Of a DNA stretch of 64,000 nt, positions 20,709-29,302 are shown in pieces. Positions within the stretch are counted from its first letter, which is position 1. Each line of letters begins with the position of its first letter. The position numbers and the translations under genes were made by a program. Location: assembly GCF_000513935.1 (NCBI RefSeq), contig NZ_AZUY01000001.1, forward strand, positions 259,382 through 323,381. Reading direction: 5' to 3'. The notes below the pieces were generated by a model that was given only the letters and a program-made list of their open reading frames with translations, did not search any database and was not told the origin of the DNA. Origin of the DNA: Mesorhizobium sp. WSM3626. GTDB taxonomy: Bacteria; Pseudomonadota; Alphaproteobacteria; Rhizobiales; Rhizobiaceae.

Positions 20709-22037
20709 AGCATTTCCGTTTGTTTGACCAAGTCCAAGGCCTCGGCGCGAATGGAATCGCGCCACTTCAGGGCGTCTCTCAAAATCGACCTGCAGCAAAA
20801 AAGAGAGTCGACCTCGATAGTTGGAAGACCCATGAGAACCTGTGATACCTTCAAGGAAGATTGAATCGTATTATCGTACATTTTCACCGGAAAATCCGGA
20901 GACGCAATCTTGGGTGGAATGTAGTCGTGCCTGATAAGCGCAGGATCAAACTCTTTTTGAGCAAGCTCAAATAGCTTCTCTCCGGGTCGAAGGACCCCGC
21001 CAATCTTGTCGCCAGGACTTGTTGCGTAAAAAAGGCGAAAATGCTCCCGTTTCTCGATCCGGCAAGCATGAATATAAGATGCGCTTGAGGCATCGCTTGC
21101 AGCTTTGCGAATTGCCGAAATCACTTCGGCATCGCAAACTGCAAGATGATCTTCCAGAGATACTGAAAATACACCGCCATCGAGCCAAGAGTTTAAAAAA
21201 TCGATCAAATGAAGGTCGTAGACTCGGCGGATTGGGTGAAGATAAACTTGCTTGTACATAAAATGCCGAGCAAGCATCAGTGCTTCTGAGGATTCCAGGC
21301 CGCCATTTTCCAATCCAAGCGCAGGTTCGTCCGACCCCTGATCCTGCCTTGGAACTATCCTCAGAGTGTTAATTAATCTATGGTGGTCAAAGTTTCCATA
21401 TTTAACACCTGCATGGTAAGAATCCCTCAATAGGTAATCTATCCTATCAGCGCCAAACGCATCCCCAACAATAATTTCCGATAATATTGTCTCCCATGTT
21501 GAAAAGCTTAAACCTTTTGCCTTCTTTGGTCCAACTGCCAGCCTAACGATGTCATCCGCCCGGAGCGGAGGGGTCATCCTCTCCCATATAGCTTGCATTT
21601 CGTCAGATCTTATTAAGTCAACTGTAATTCTCTCATGATCATAGCCTTTTGGCAGTAATTTATGTTCCGCAGCATGTGAAAAGGCAGATGACCTACATCA
21701 TGGCAAAGTGCCGCCATGCGAAGAACGGCTCTCCAATATCGAAGGGCATCAGTATCAGGTATAATATCTCGAACCACAGAGTGGACGACATTTTCAGAAC
21801 TTGTCACGATGTCGAATATTCGCGACGCTAAGTCCATCACTCCGAGGGAGTGCTCAAACCGGCGATGCGTCGCGCCGGGATAAACCAAGTACGTAAGCGC
21901 AAGTTGATGGATATTACGAAGGCGCTGAAATGGTCGCGAGTCAATCACGCTCCGCTCGTCGGTGCGGACGCTGATAAACGTATGAATCGGATCGCGAAAC
22001 TCGTGGTGATGTTTTTCATCTTCGCTAGCTTGGGCAT
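20705..22037 (-). pseudogene. HD superfamily phosphohydrolase (YwfO/COG1078-like, dGTPase-related), frameshifted
   Basis: Recognisable over its full length if two single-base losses are repaired. Part 1 reads FRDPIHTFISV, FQRLRNIHQLALTYLVYPGA, HRRFEHSLGV and the metal-site CHDVGHLPF; the frame is lost at the T4 run (plus strand A4 at 21679-21682), where a fifth T restores SHAAEHKLLPKGYDHERI. Part 2 continues with IRSDEMQAIW and GADRIDYLLRDSYHAGVKYG, the family core, to the stop overlapping the YwgA-like start. A second missing base in the T5 run at 22012-22016 separates the likely ATG (22037) from the body. The longest intact piece lacks the HD motif. Real decay or homopolymer sequencing error are both possible. 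Confidence 0.78.
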
Positions 22038-22155
22038 GCGTGAGAATCGCGCATAGATCGCAGTATATGCTCGTTCACGCTTTGTTTCATCAGGGAATTA
22101 TTGGAAGATGGCGATCATTTCAAACTGTTGCCCAAACGCAACGGCGTTGAACCAC

Positions 22156-24978
22156 TCACACCGCCGCGACAAACCCCTCCAGCACGCGTTTCTGGCCGGC
22201 CTTGTCGAAGTCGATGGTCAGCTTGTTGCCCTCGATGGCTGAAATATTGCCGTTGCCGAATTTCTGGTGGAAGACGCGGTCGCCGACGCTGAAAGCCGAC
22301 GGCGTGTCGGAGACGGATTTGGCGACCAGTTCGCCGTCGATGGTCCGGCCCTTCACGCTGGTGCGGCCGGCGCCGTAGCCGGAGTCTGTCTCGCCATAGC
22401 CGATGCGTTCGACCTGATGGCCCGAGCGCGTGCCCCAGTTGCGGTCGGTCGCCTCGGTGCGGTTGGCCTGTGCGCGCTGCCAGCCCGGCGTGGAATAGGT
22501 GTTGGAGAAGGCGCCGGACTTTTCCCCGCCACCCGAATTGGCGCCGATATTGTCGAAGCGCGAGGCGCCATACGGGTTCTGTCTTCCTGCCCCTTGGCCG
22601 CCGCCACGGCCGGACGCGAACGAGCCGCCGCCATAGGGATTGCCGTAACCGCCGTAGGAATTGCCGGCTTCGGCGACCTCGACATGGGCTTCCGGCAGTT
22701 GCTCGAGGAAGCGTGACGGGATGGTCGATTGCCACAGGCCGTGGATGAGGCGATTGGAGACGAACCAGATATGCAGGTTCTTCTTGGCCCGCGTCAGGCC
22801 GACATAGGCGAGCCGCCGCTCTTCCTCCAGGCCTGAGCGGCCACCTTCGTCCAGCGCGCGCTGGTGGGGAAAGAGGCCTTCCTCCCAGCCGGGCAGGAAG
22901 ACGGTCTCGAATTCGAGGCCTTTGGCCGAGTGCAGCGTCATGATGGAAACGGCATCGAGCCCGGCATTCTGCTCGGCATCCATGACCAGGGCGACATGTT
23001 CGAGGAAGGAGCGCAGCGATTCATACTCCTCCATGGAGCGGATCAGCTCCTTCAGGTTCTCGAGCCGTCCGGGCGCTTCGACGGAGCGGTCGTTCTTCCA
23101 CATGTCGGTGTAGCCGCTCTCTTCGAGAATGGTCTCGGCGAGCTCGGTGTGCGGCGTGGTTTCCAGCGCCTTCTGCCAGCGTTCGAAATTGGCCGCGACC
23201 TCGCGCAGCGCGGCGCGCGGCTTCGGCTTCAGCTCGTCGCTTTCGGCAAGCGTTCCCGCCGCCTCCAGCATCGGGATGCGCAGGCTGCGCGCCGTGTCGT
23301 GGATCTGGCGGATGGTCGCTTCGCCCAGGCCGCGCTTCGGTACGTTGACGATGCGCTCGAAGGCGAGGTCGTCGGTGCTGTTGGCGACGACGCGGAAGAA
23401 GGCCAGCGCGTCGCGGATTTCCATGCGTTCGTAGAAACGCGGGCCGCCGATGACGCGGTAGTTCAGACCGAGCGTGATGAAGCGGTCCTCGAAGGCGCGC
23501 ATCTGGAAGGACGCGCGGACAAGGATCGCCATGTCGTTCAAATTATGCTTCTGGCGCTGGTAGGCCTCGATGGTCTCGCCGATGGCGCGGGCTTCCTCCT
23601 CCGAATCCCAGGCGGCGTGGACGTTGACCTTGCCGTCCTCGGGATCGTTGCGGTCGGTGAACAGCGTCTTGCCGAAACGGCCCTCATTGTAGGCGATGAG
23701 ATGGGAGGCGGCACCCAGTATGTGCGCGGTCGAGCGGTAATTGCGCTCCAGCCGGATGATGGTGGCGCCGGGAAAATCCTTGTCGAAGCGCAGGATGTTA
23801 TCGACCTCGGCGCCGCGCCAGCCATAGATTGACTGGTCGTCGTCGCCAACGCAGCAGATATTTACTTTGTTTTCGCTCACGGGCTGTTCCGCGCCTGCCG
23901 GCGCGGGCCCTCCGCCCCATCTTTTTTGCGCGCCTTCGGCGTCGCGGGAGTGGCCTCGCAACGGCTCGGACGCCCGGTCGGGCTTGCGGCCTTCGGCCGA
24001 AGCAGCCGATCCATGGCTATGCTCCAGTGGGCCTTCTTCAGGCGCTAGAGGCCTATAGCGCCCTACTTCTGTTCTGTCGATGACTGACGAATTGGACGCG
24101 GTGGGAGCGCGACCGCCCGGAGAACCACTCCTTGGCGCTTCGGGCCTTTGCGCCAGCAGGCGCAGCCACATGTACTGGGCGGTGTTGGTGTCCTGGTATT
24201 CGTCGACGAGGATGTATTTGAAGCGCCGGTGATAGTCCTTCAGCACATCGGGATTGGCGCGGAAGATGCGGATCGGGTGGCAGAGCAGGTCGCCGAAATC
24301 GCAGGCGTTCAGCGTCTGCAGCCGCTCCTGATAGGCCTTGTAGAGTTCGCGGCCCTTGCCGTTGGCGAAGCTGCGCGCATCGCCCTCGGCGATGTCGGCC
24401 GGGCCCTGGCCCTTGTTCTTCCAGCCGTCGATCATCTGGGCAAACTGTTTCGCGGGCCAGCGCTTGTCATCCAGGCCCTCGGCCTGGATGAGCTGCTTGA
24501 TCAGCCGCACGACGTCGTCGGTGTCGAGGATGGTGAAGTCGGATCTCAGGCCGGCAAGCTCGGCATGGCGGCGCAGCAGCTTCACGCCGATCGAGTGGAA
24601 GGTGCCGAGCCACGGCATGCCCTCGACATTGCCTTCGCCGATCAGGATGCCAATGCGCTGCTTCATCTCGCGCGCGGCCTTGTTGGTGAAGGTCACGGCG
24701 AGGATCTGCGATGGGAACGCCCTGCCGGTGGCGAGGATGTGGGCGATGCGGGTGGTCAGCACGCGGGTCTTGCCGGTGCCGGCGCCGGCCAGCACCAGAA
24801 CCGGTCCTTCGGTGGTCTCCACCGCCAGCCGCTGCTCGGGGTTAAGCCCCCTCAGATAGTCCGGCGCATTGTTTTGGCCGCCGCGGGCAGCCATGGCGCG
24901 CGCGGCAATGCCCGACGGGGCCGTGGGCCGCGCATCGGGTTCGTCGAAAAAGGGCATGTCTTCGGAAAAGCCGGACAT
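22156..24978 (-). CDS. uvrD: ATP-dependent DNA helicase UvrD/PcrA with a 94-residue in-frame insertion
   Basis: A 940-residue superfamily 1A 3'-5' helicase for nucleotide-excision and mismatch repair. Seen: Q-motif LNPEQRLAVE, Walker A LVLAGAGTGKTRVL, Walker B ILVDEYQDTNTAQY, motif III GDDDQSIYGWRGA, motif IV IRLERNYRS, motif V ISIMTLHSAKGLEFE and motif VI LAYVGLTRAKKNL. The C-terminal 150 residues are Gly/Tyr/Ser-rich and end in a Tudor-like SVGDRVFHQKFGNGNI domain. Between motifs II and III about 94 residues (278-371) have no counterpart in UvrD. The start at 24978 gives a normal N-terminus; the frame extends left without homology. Confidence 0.94.
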   Translation of the reverse strand: MSGFSEDMPFFDEPDARPTAPSGIAARAMAARGGQNNAPDYLRGLNPEQRLAVETTEGPVLVLAGAGTGKTRVLTTRIAHILATGRAFPSQILAVTFTNKAAREMKQRIGILIGEGNVEGMPWLGTFHSIGVKLLRRHAELAGLRSDFTILDTDDVVRLIKQLIQAEGLDDKRWPAKQFAQMIDGWKNKGQGPADIAEGDARSFANGKGRELYKAYQERLQTLNACDFGDLLCHPIRIFRANPDVLKDYHRRFKYILVDEYQDTNTAQYMWLRLLAQRPEAPRSGSPGGRAPTASNSSVIDRTEVGRYRPLAPEEGPLEHSHGSAASAEGRKPDRASEPLRGHSRDAEGAQKRWGGGPAPAGAEQPVSENKVNICCVGDDDQSIYGWRGAEVDNILRFDKDFPGATIIRLERNYRSTAHILGAASHLIAYNEGRFGKTLFTDRNDPEDGKVNVHAAWDSEEEARAIGETIEAYQRQKHNLNDMAILVRASFQMRAFEDRFITLGLNYRVIGGPRFYERMEIRDALAFFRVVANSTDDLAFERIVNVPKRGLGEATIRQIHDTARSLRIPMLEAAGTLAESDELKPKPRAALREVAANFERWQKALETTPHTELAETILEESGYTDMWKNDRSVEAPGRLENLKELIRSMEEYESLRSFLEHVALVMDAEQNAGLDAVSIMTLHSAKGLEFETVFLPGWEEGLFPHQRALDEGGRSGLEEERRLAYVGLTRAKKNLHIWFVSNRLIHGLWQSTIPSRFLEQLPEAHVEVAEAGNSYGGYGNPYGGGSFASGRGGGQGAGRQNPYGASRFDNIGANSGGGEKSGAFSNTYSTPGWQRAQANRTEATDRNWGTRSGHQVERIGYGETDSGYGAGRTSVKGRTIDGELVAKSVSDTPSAFSVGDRVFHQKFGNGNISAIEGNKLTIDFDKAGQKRVLEGFVAAV
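23866..24147 (-). repeat. In-frame inserted palindromic element within uvrD
   Basis: Exactly 282 bases (94 codons) separate LLAQ from VNICCVGDDDQ, which are nearly contiguous in other UvrD/PcrA proteins. The encoded segment is Arg/Gly/Pro/Ala-rich and begins RPEAPRSGSPGG. It contains internal inverted repeats, for instance GGCGCTA/TAGCGCC around 24042-24062 and CTTCGGCCGAAG at about 23992-24003. This is like the Rickettsia palindromic elements, which insert in frame in genes; I believe similar insertions occur in Mesorhizobium uvrD but cannot confirm. Confidence 0.68.
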
Positions 24979-25225
24979 CGCCCCCGAATGTAGTGATTCG
25001 GTAGCGAAAGACCAGAACTGTCTACGTTTTGTTCCGGTAAACTGCCTGATACGGCCACTTGAGCGACATGGCGGCCGGCGTTGTGAACAAACGAGGTTGC
25101 CGCCGCGGACCCATGACCCACGCTTGACAGGCGCGGCGGTCGGGAGAAAGTTGCGCAGGGGGCAGCACACAATGCCGGGTTGCCCAAGGCCGCCTCATGC
25201 GCGCAACAGTCGAAGGAGTATCATC

Positions 25226-27541
25226 TTGGCTGTCACCATCACCTCCCTCATCCTCTTCCTCATCGGCCTGGCGGTCGGCGCCGGCGGTATCTGGTTGGCC
25301 TCGCTGGGCGGCAGTTGGTACTACATCATTGTCGGTCTCGCCTTCCTGATCGCCGCCTGGCTGCTCTACCGGCGCCGTTCCACGGCGCTCTGGCTCTATG
25401 CGGCAATCGTGCTCGGCACGCTGGCCTGGGCGGTCTGGGAAACCGGCTTCGACTGGTGGGAACTCGGCCCGCGTGGCGGCATCATCGTGCTGGTGGCGCT
25501 GTGGCTGCTGACGCCGTGGGCGCGGCGGGGCCTTGCCGGTCCGGACGGCCGCGCGCCTCTGATCCTTGCCGTGCTGGCATCGCTGGCGGTGGCCGGCTAT
25601 TCGATGACCACGGACCCCAAGGACATCGGCGGCGCGCTCGACACCGACAAGGTGATACCCAACGCCAATCTCGGCGGCGATGTGCCGGCGGGCGAATGGC
25701 ACTATTACGGGCGCACGCAGTTCGGCCAGCGCTATTCGCCGCTCGACCAGATCACGCCGGACAATGTCGCCAATCTGCAGCCGGCCTGGACCTACCGCAC
25801 CGGTGACGTGAAGGGGCCGGACGATGTCGGCGAGACCACCTACCAGGTGACACCCCTTAAAATTGGCGACACGCTCTATATCTGCACGCCGCACAACTTC
25901 GCCATCGCCGTCGATGCGGCGACCGGCAAGGAGAAGTGGCGCTATGATCCCAAGGTCAAGCTCGACAAGGACCGCCAGCACCAGACCTGCCGTGGCGTTT
26001 CCTATTATGCCGATGCTTCGGGCGCCGCCGGTCAGCCCTGCGCGGCACGCGTCTACCTGCCGACCTCGGATGCCCGGCTGATCGCGCTCGACGCCGCCAA
26101 CGGGCAGGTTTGCCCGGCCTTCGCCGAGGGCGGCACGCTCAATTTGTTGGCCAACATGCCGTATCCGAAGTCGGGCTATTACTACTCGACTTCGGCGCCG
26201 CTGATCGCGGGCGGTAAGATCATCGTCGGCGGCGCGGTCAACGACAATTATTCGACGCAGGAGCCGTCCGGCGTCATCCGCGCCTATGATGCGAGCACCG
26301 GAAAGCTGCTGTGGAACTGGGATTCCGGCAATCCGGACCAGACGACGCCACTGGCGGCCGGCCAGACCTACACCGCCAACTCGCCCAATATGTGGTCGAC
26401 CCCGAGCGCCGACGAGAAGCTCGGCCTGCTCTACGTACCGCTCGGCAACCAGACGCCGGACCAGCTCGGCATGGGCCGCAGCGCCAATGTGGAGAAATTC
26501 TCCTCCTCGATCACCGCGCTCGACCTCAACACCGGGCAGTTGAAATGGGTGCGCCAGACCGTGCACCATGACCTCTGGGACATGGACGTGCCGGCGCAGC
26601 CGAGCCTGATCGACATCACCAAGGCTGACGGCTCCGTCGTGCCCGCGCTCGTCGGGCCGACCAAGCAGGGCGACCTCTATGTGCTCGACCGGCGCACCGG
26701 CGAGCCGGTCATCCCCGTCAAGGACGTGCCGGCGCCGGGCGGCGCCATCGAAGGAGATCACACATCGCCGACGCAGCCGGTATCCGACCTTTCCTTCAGC
26801 CCGCCGCCGCTGACCGAGGCCGATATGTGGGGCATCACCATGTTCGACCAGCTGGCCTGCCGGATCGCACTCCATAAATTGCGCTATGAAGGCCGCTACA
26901 CGCCGCCCTCGCTGCAGGGATCGCTGGTCTACCCCGGCAATTTCGGCACTTTCAACTGGGGCGGCGTGGCGGTCGATCCGGTGCGGCAGGTGATGTTCGG
27001 CATGCCGACTTATCTCGCCTTCACGTCTAGGCTGATCCCCCGCGCCGACGTGCCGCCGCCGGGCGACACCAAGGGCAGCGAGCAGGGGCTGAACCGCAAT
27101 GACGGCGCGCCCTATGCGGTGGTGATGGGACCGTTCCTGTCGCCGCTCGGCATTCCGTGCCAGGCGCCGCCCTGGGGCTATGTCGCTGGCGTCGATCTTC
27201 GAACCGGTACCATTGCCTACAAGCACCGCAACGGCACCGTCTACGACATGACGCCACTGCCGTTGCCGCTGAAGGTCGGGGTGCCCGGCATTGGCGGGCC
27301 GATGATCACGGCCGGCGGTGTTGCCTTCCTGGGTGCCGCCGTCGACGACTATCTGCGCGCCTACGACCTGACATCGGGCAAGCAGCTCTGGCGGGCGCGG
27401 CTGCCGGCCGGAGGGCAATCGACGCCGATGACCTATACGGTCGCCGACGGGCGGCAGTTCGTGGTCATCGTTGCCGGCGGCCACGGCTCGGTCGGCACCA
27501 AGCCGGGCGATTATGTGATGGCCTACGCGCTGCCGAAATAG
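25226..27541 (+). CDS. gcd: Membrane-bound PQQ-dependent glucose/quinate/shikimate-family dehydrogenase
   Basis: A 771-residue quinoprotein that oxidises aldoses (or quinate) in the periplasm and passes electrons to ubiquinone. Five N-terminal helices (about residues 5-135) anchor an eight-blade propeller starting at GEWHYYGRTQFGQRYSPLDQ. Family marks include YQVTPLKIGDTLYICTPHN, VRQTVHHDLWDMDVPAQP, FGTFNWGGVAVDP, and GGPMITAGGVAFLGA. TTG at 25226 is chosen because AAGGAGT (25213-25219) lies 6 bases before it; an ATG at 25172 is in frame. No PQQ synthesis genes are in the window. Confidence 0.92.
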   Translation: MAVTITSLILFLIGLAVGAGGIWLASLGGSWYYIIVGLAFLIAAWLLYRRRSTALWLYAAIVLGTLAWAVWETGFDWWELGPRGGIIVLVALWLLTPWARRGLAGPDGRAPLILAVLASLAVAGYSMTTDPKDIGGALDTDKVIPNANLGGDVPAGEWHYYGRTQFGQRYSPLDQITPDNVANLQPAWTYRTGDVKGPDDVGETTYQVTPLKIGDTLYICTPHNFAIAVDAATGKEKWRYDPKVKLDKDRQHQTCRGVSYYADASGAAGQPCAARVYLPTSDARLIALDAANGQVCPAFAEGGTLNLLANMPYPKSGYYYSTSAPLIAGGKIIVGGAVNDNYSTQEPSGVIRAYDASTGKLLWNWDSGNPDQTTPLAAGQTYTANSPNMWSTPSADEKLGLLYVPLGNQTPDQLGMGRSANVEKFSSSITALDLNTGQLKWVRQTVHHDLWDMDVPAQPSLIDITKADGSVVPALVGPTKQGDLYVLDRRTGEPVIPVKDVPAPGGAIEGDHTSPTQPVSDLSFSPPPLTEADMWGITMFDQLACRIALHKLRYEGRYTPPSLQGSLVYPGNFGTFNWGGVAVDPVRQVMFGMPTYLAFTSRLIPRADVPPPGDTKGSEQGLNRNDGAPYAVVMGPFLSPLGIPCQAPPWGYVAGVDLRTGTIAYKHRNGTVYDMTPLPLPLKVGVPGIGGPMITAGGVAFLGAAVDDYLRAYDLTSGKQLWRARLPAGGQSTPMTYTVADGRQFVVIVAGGHGSVGTKPGDYVMAYALPK

Positions 27542-27569
27542 GCGGTGCCGGGGTTCGGCGATCCGACGA

Positions 27570-28004
27570 TCAGCCGAGCCCCAGATGGGCCTTCAGGCTG
27601 GGCACCGAACCGAGCACCTGGTTGGTCAAATCGGGGCCGGCGGCGGCTTCGGCCTGCTGGACAAGCGTCTCGCCGGCCTTCTGGATCTGAGCCATGTCGA
27701 GGCCGGATGCCTTGAGCGCGGCGAGGCCGTTGACCAGTGCGCCGGCTTTCTCGCCGAGAACGCCGCCAAGCGCACCCTGCAGCGACGACAGGAAGCCGCC
27801 GCCGCCGGCCGGCGCGGCGGCCATGACGTCATATTGGTGCGCAAGGTGGTCGGCGCCGGGGATCTTGGCGAAAAACGAAGACGCGCTGGTGCCTTCGGCC
27901 TCGTGCTCCAGCACCGAGAGGATGGTGCCGACGACCTTTTCGGTCGTAGCCTGGTCAAGACCGGCCTTCTGCGAGACGGTGTTCACGATGTCCTGGACGT
28001 TCAT
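27570..28004 (-). CDS. DUF2267/DUF2780-like helical protein
   Basis: A 144-residue soluble protein. N-terminal VQDIVNTVSQKAGLDQATTEKVVGTILSVL looks like the helical pair of DUF2267, while the FAKIPGADHL and Gly/Ala-rich middle resemble DUF2780 proteins; I am unsure which family is nearer. Function unknown. Good ribosome-binding site (GAGGTGAA) upstream of the ATG. A 51-codon gene ends just upstream on the same strand, probably in one transcript. Confidence 0.78.
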   Translation of the reverse strand: MNVQDIVNTVSQKAGLDQATTEKVVGTILSVLEHEAEGTSASSFFAKIPGADHLAHQYDVMAAAPAGGGGFLSSLQGALGGVLGEKAGALVNGLAALKASGLDMAQIQKAGETLVQQAEAAAGPDLTNQVLGSVPSLKAHLGLG

Positions 28005-28013
28005 GACTTCACC

Positions 28014-28169
28014 TCAAGCTTGGGTTTTCATGTTTGTGGGCTGACGCCGGCGGCTGCGAACTTTGACCATGGACTTGCGGCTCGCCGCGACAACAGCCGC
28101 GCGCATCGCCAGAACGGCGGCCAATGCTGCCACGAAGACGGTTGCCAGGATCGGCGAGGTCATGGTCAT
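28014..28169 (-). CDS. Small single-helix membrane protein
   Basis: Fifty-one residues: a hydrophobic helix (PILATVFVAALAAVLAMRAA) followed by a strongly basic tail rich in Arg and Lys. GAAGGAG lies 8 bases before the ATG, which supports translation. No family recognised. It is directly upstream of the DUF2267-like gene, 9 bases from stop to the next start codon, so a two-gene operon is likely. It would be missed by length cut-offs. Confidence 0.55.
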   Translation of the reverse strand: MTMTSPILATVFVAALAAVLAMRAAVVAASRKSMVKVRSRRRQPTNMKTQA

Positions 28170-28259
28170 CGGTGTCGCTCCTTCAGGACCGTGGCCGCAC
28201 CGTACCATGACGCGACCGTTTTATGAGTTTCCCCCACTATTGTGGCAGCGCCATCAAGA

Positions 28260-28277
28260 TTTGTCACCGATGACAAA
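28260..28277. promoter_or_regulatory. Perfect palindrome TTTGTCA-N4-TGACAAA in a divergent promoter region
   Basis: Seven-base perfect arms, TTTGTCA and TGACAAA, around CCGA. It lies between the start of the small membrane protein operon (leftward) and the dienelactone hydrolase gene (rightward), the usual place for an operator. Which regulator binds is unknown; none is encoded adjacent. Confidence 0.5.
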
Positions 28278-28414
28278 AACGTGATGATCTTCCAGCCGAC
28301 CGATTGGCGGCCGGGAGGACAGCGAGATGTCACGGTCCGGTGACTGGACGATGAGAGGCTCGCTCCTATCTTGCGACCGACAAGAACACCGAAGCCGAGA
28401 GAGCGAGGAAGCCG

Positions 28415-29302
28415 ATGGCCAACGTCACCACCAAACCCGTCATCACCCAGGCGATGATCGACGCCTATGACGAATACACGCATCTGACGCTGGATCGCCG
28501 CCGCTTCATGGAGCAGTTGACCAGGCTTGCCGGATCAGGTGCTGCGGCCGCCGCGATCGTGCCGATGCTGGCGGCGAACTCCGCCCAGGCGGCGATCGTG
28601 GCCGAAAACGATCCCCGCGTGAAGGGCGAGGACATCACCTATCCCGGCAGCGGCGGCGAGATGAAAGGCTATCTGGTCAAACCGGCAAACCAGACCGGCA
28701 AGCTCGGCACCGTCATCGTCATCCATGAAAACAGGGGGCTCAACCCGCATATCCGCGACGTCGCCCGGCGCGTGGCGCTGGAGGGCTTCTTGGCGCTCGC
28801 GCCCGATTTCCTGTCGCCGCTCGGCGGCACGCCCACTGATGAGGACAAGGCGCGCGACATGTTCGGGAAACTCGACGCGGCGCAGACCGTGGCCGACGGC
28901 GTGGCGACCGTCGCCTTCCTCAAGGCCGACAAGGACGGCAATGGCAAGGTCGGCGCCATCGGCTTCTGCTGGGGCGGCGGCACGGCCAACATGCTGGCCG
29001 TCAACGCGCCCGACCTCGCCGCCAGCGTCGCCTATTACGGCATGCAGCCCAAGGCCGCCGACGCGTCGAAGATCAAGGCTGCGCTGCTGCTGCATTATGC
29101 GGGCTTGGACGAGCGCACCAACGCCGGCATCGATGCCTTCAAGAAGGAACTCGACGCCGCGCATGTCGAATACACGGTCTATGTCTATGAAGGCGCCAAC
29201 CATGCCTTCAACAACGACACCTCGGCGGCGCGCTACGACAAGAAGGCGGCCGACCTCGCCTGGGGCAGGACGATCGCCTTCCTCAAGCAGAAGCTGGCCT
29301 AG
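28415..29302 (+). CDS. Dienelactone hydrolase family protein, exported
   Basis: A 295-residue alpha/beta hydrolase. The N-terminus carries DRRRFMEQLTRLAGSGAAAAAI, a Tat-like DRRRF followed by a hydrophobic stretch and an AQA cleavage-like site. Catalytic triad candidates: Cys in GAIGFCWGGGTANM, Asp in LLHYAGLDERTNAG, and His in YEGANHAFNNDTS. The oxyanion segment VIVIHENRGLNPHIRD is typical. The natural substrate is unknown; such proteins hydrolyse lactones and esters. Its TAG stop forms a CTAG palindrome that also supplies the stop of the convergent exporter gene. Confidence 0.93.
   Translation: MANVTTKPVITQAMIDAYDEYTHLTLDRRRFMEQLTRLAGSGAAAAAIVPMLAANSAQAAIVAENDPRVKGEDITYPGSGGEMKGYLVKPANQTGKLGTVIVIHENRGLNPHIRDVARRVALEGFLALAPDFLSPLGGTPTDEDKARDMFGKLDAAQTVADGVATVAFLKADKDGNGKVGAIGFCWGGGTANMLAVNAPDLAASVAYYGMQPKAADASKIKAALLLHYAGLDERTNAGIDAFKKELDAAHVEYTVYVYEGANHAFNNDTSAARYDKKAADLAWGRTIAFLKQKLA

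Larger units (their letters stand above)
20087..22130. other. AT-rich island carrying an HD-phosphohydrolase / YwgA-like gene pair
   Basis: Base composition drops sharply after the EncFtn stop and recovers at the uvrD stop; for example 20101-20160 has 21 G/C in 60 bases, against roughly two thirds G/C in the flanking genes. Codon use in the two genes inside is equally AT-rich. No integrase, transposase, flanking tRNA or obvious direct repeat is visible, so the means of entry is unknown. Horizontal acquisition is inferred from composition. Confidence 0.75.

Noticed and set aside
20087..22130. AT-rich island as a prophage or insertion sequence
   Set aside because: No integrase, transposase, terminal inverted repeats or target-site duplication could be found; only the unusual composition and gene content are supported.
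25022..27484. 820-codon open frame antisense to the PQQ dehydrogenase
   Set aside because: Arg/His/Gln-rich low-information translation opposite a well-conserved quinoprotein; typical antisense artefact.
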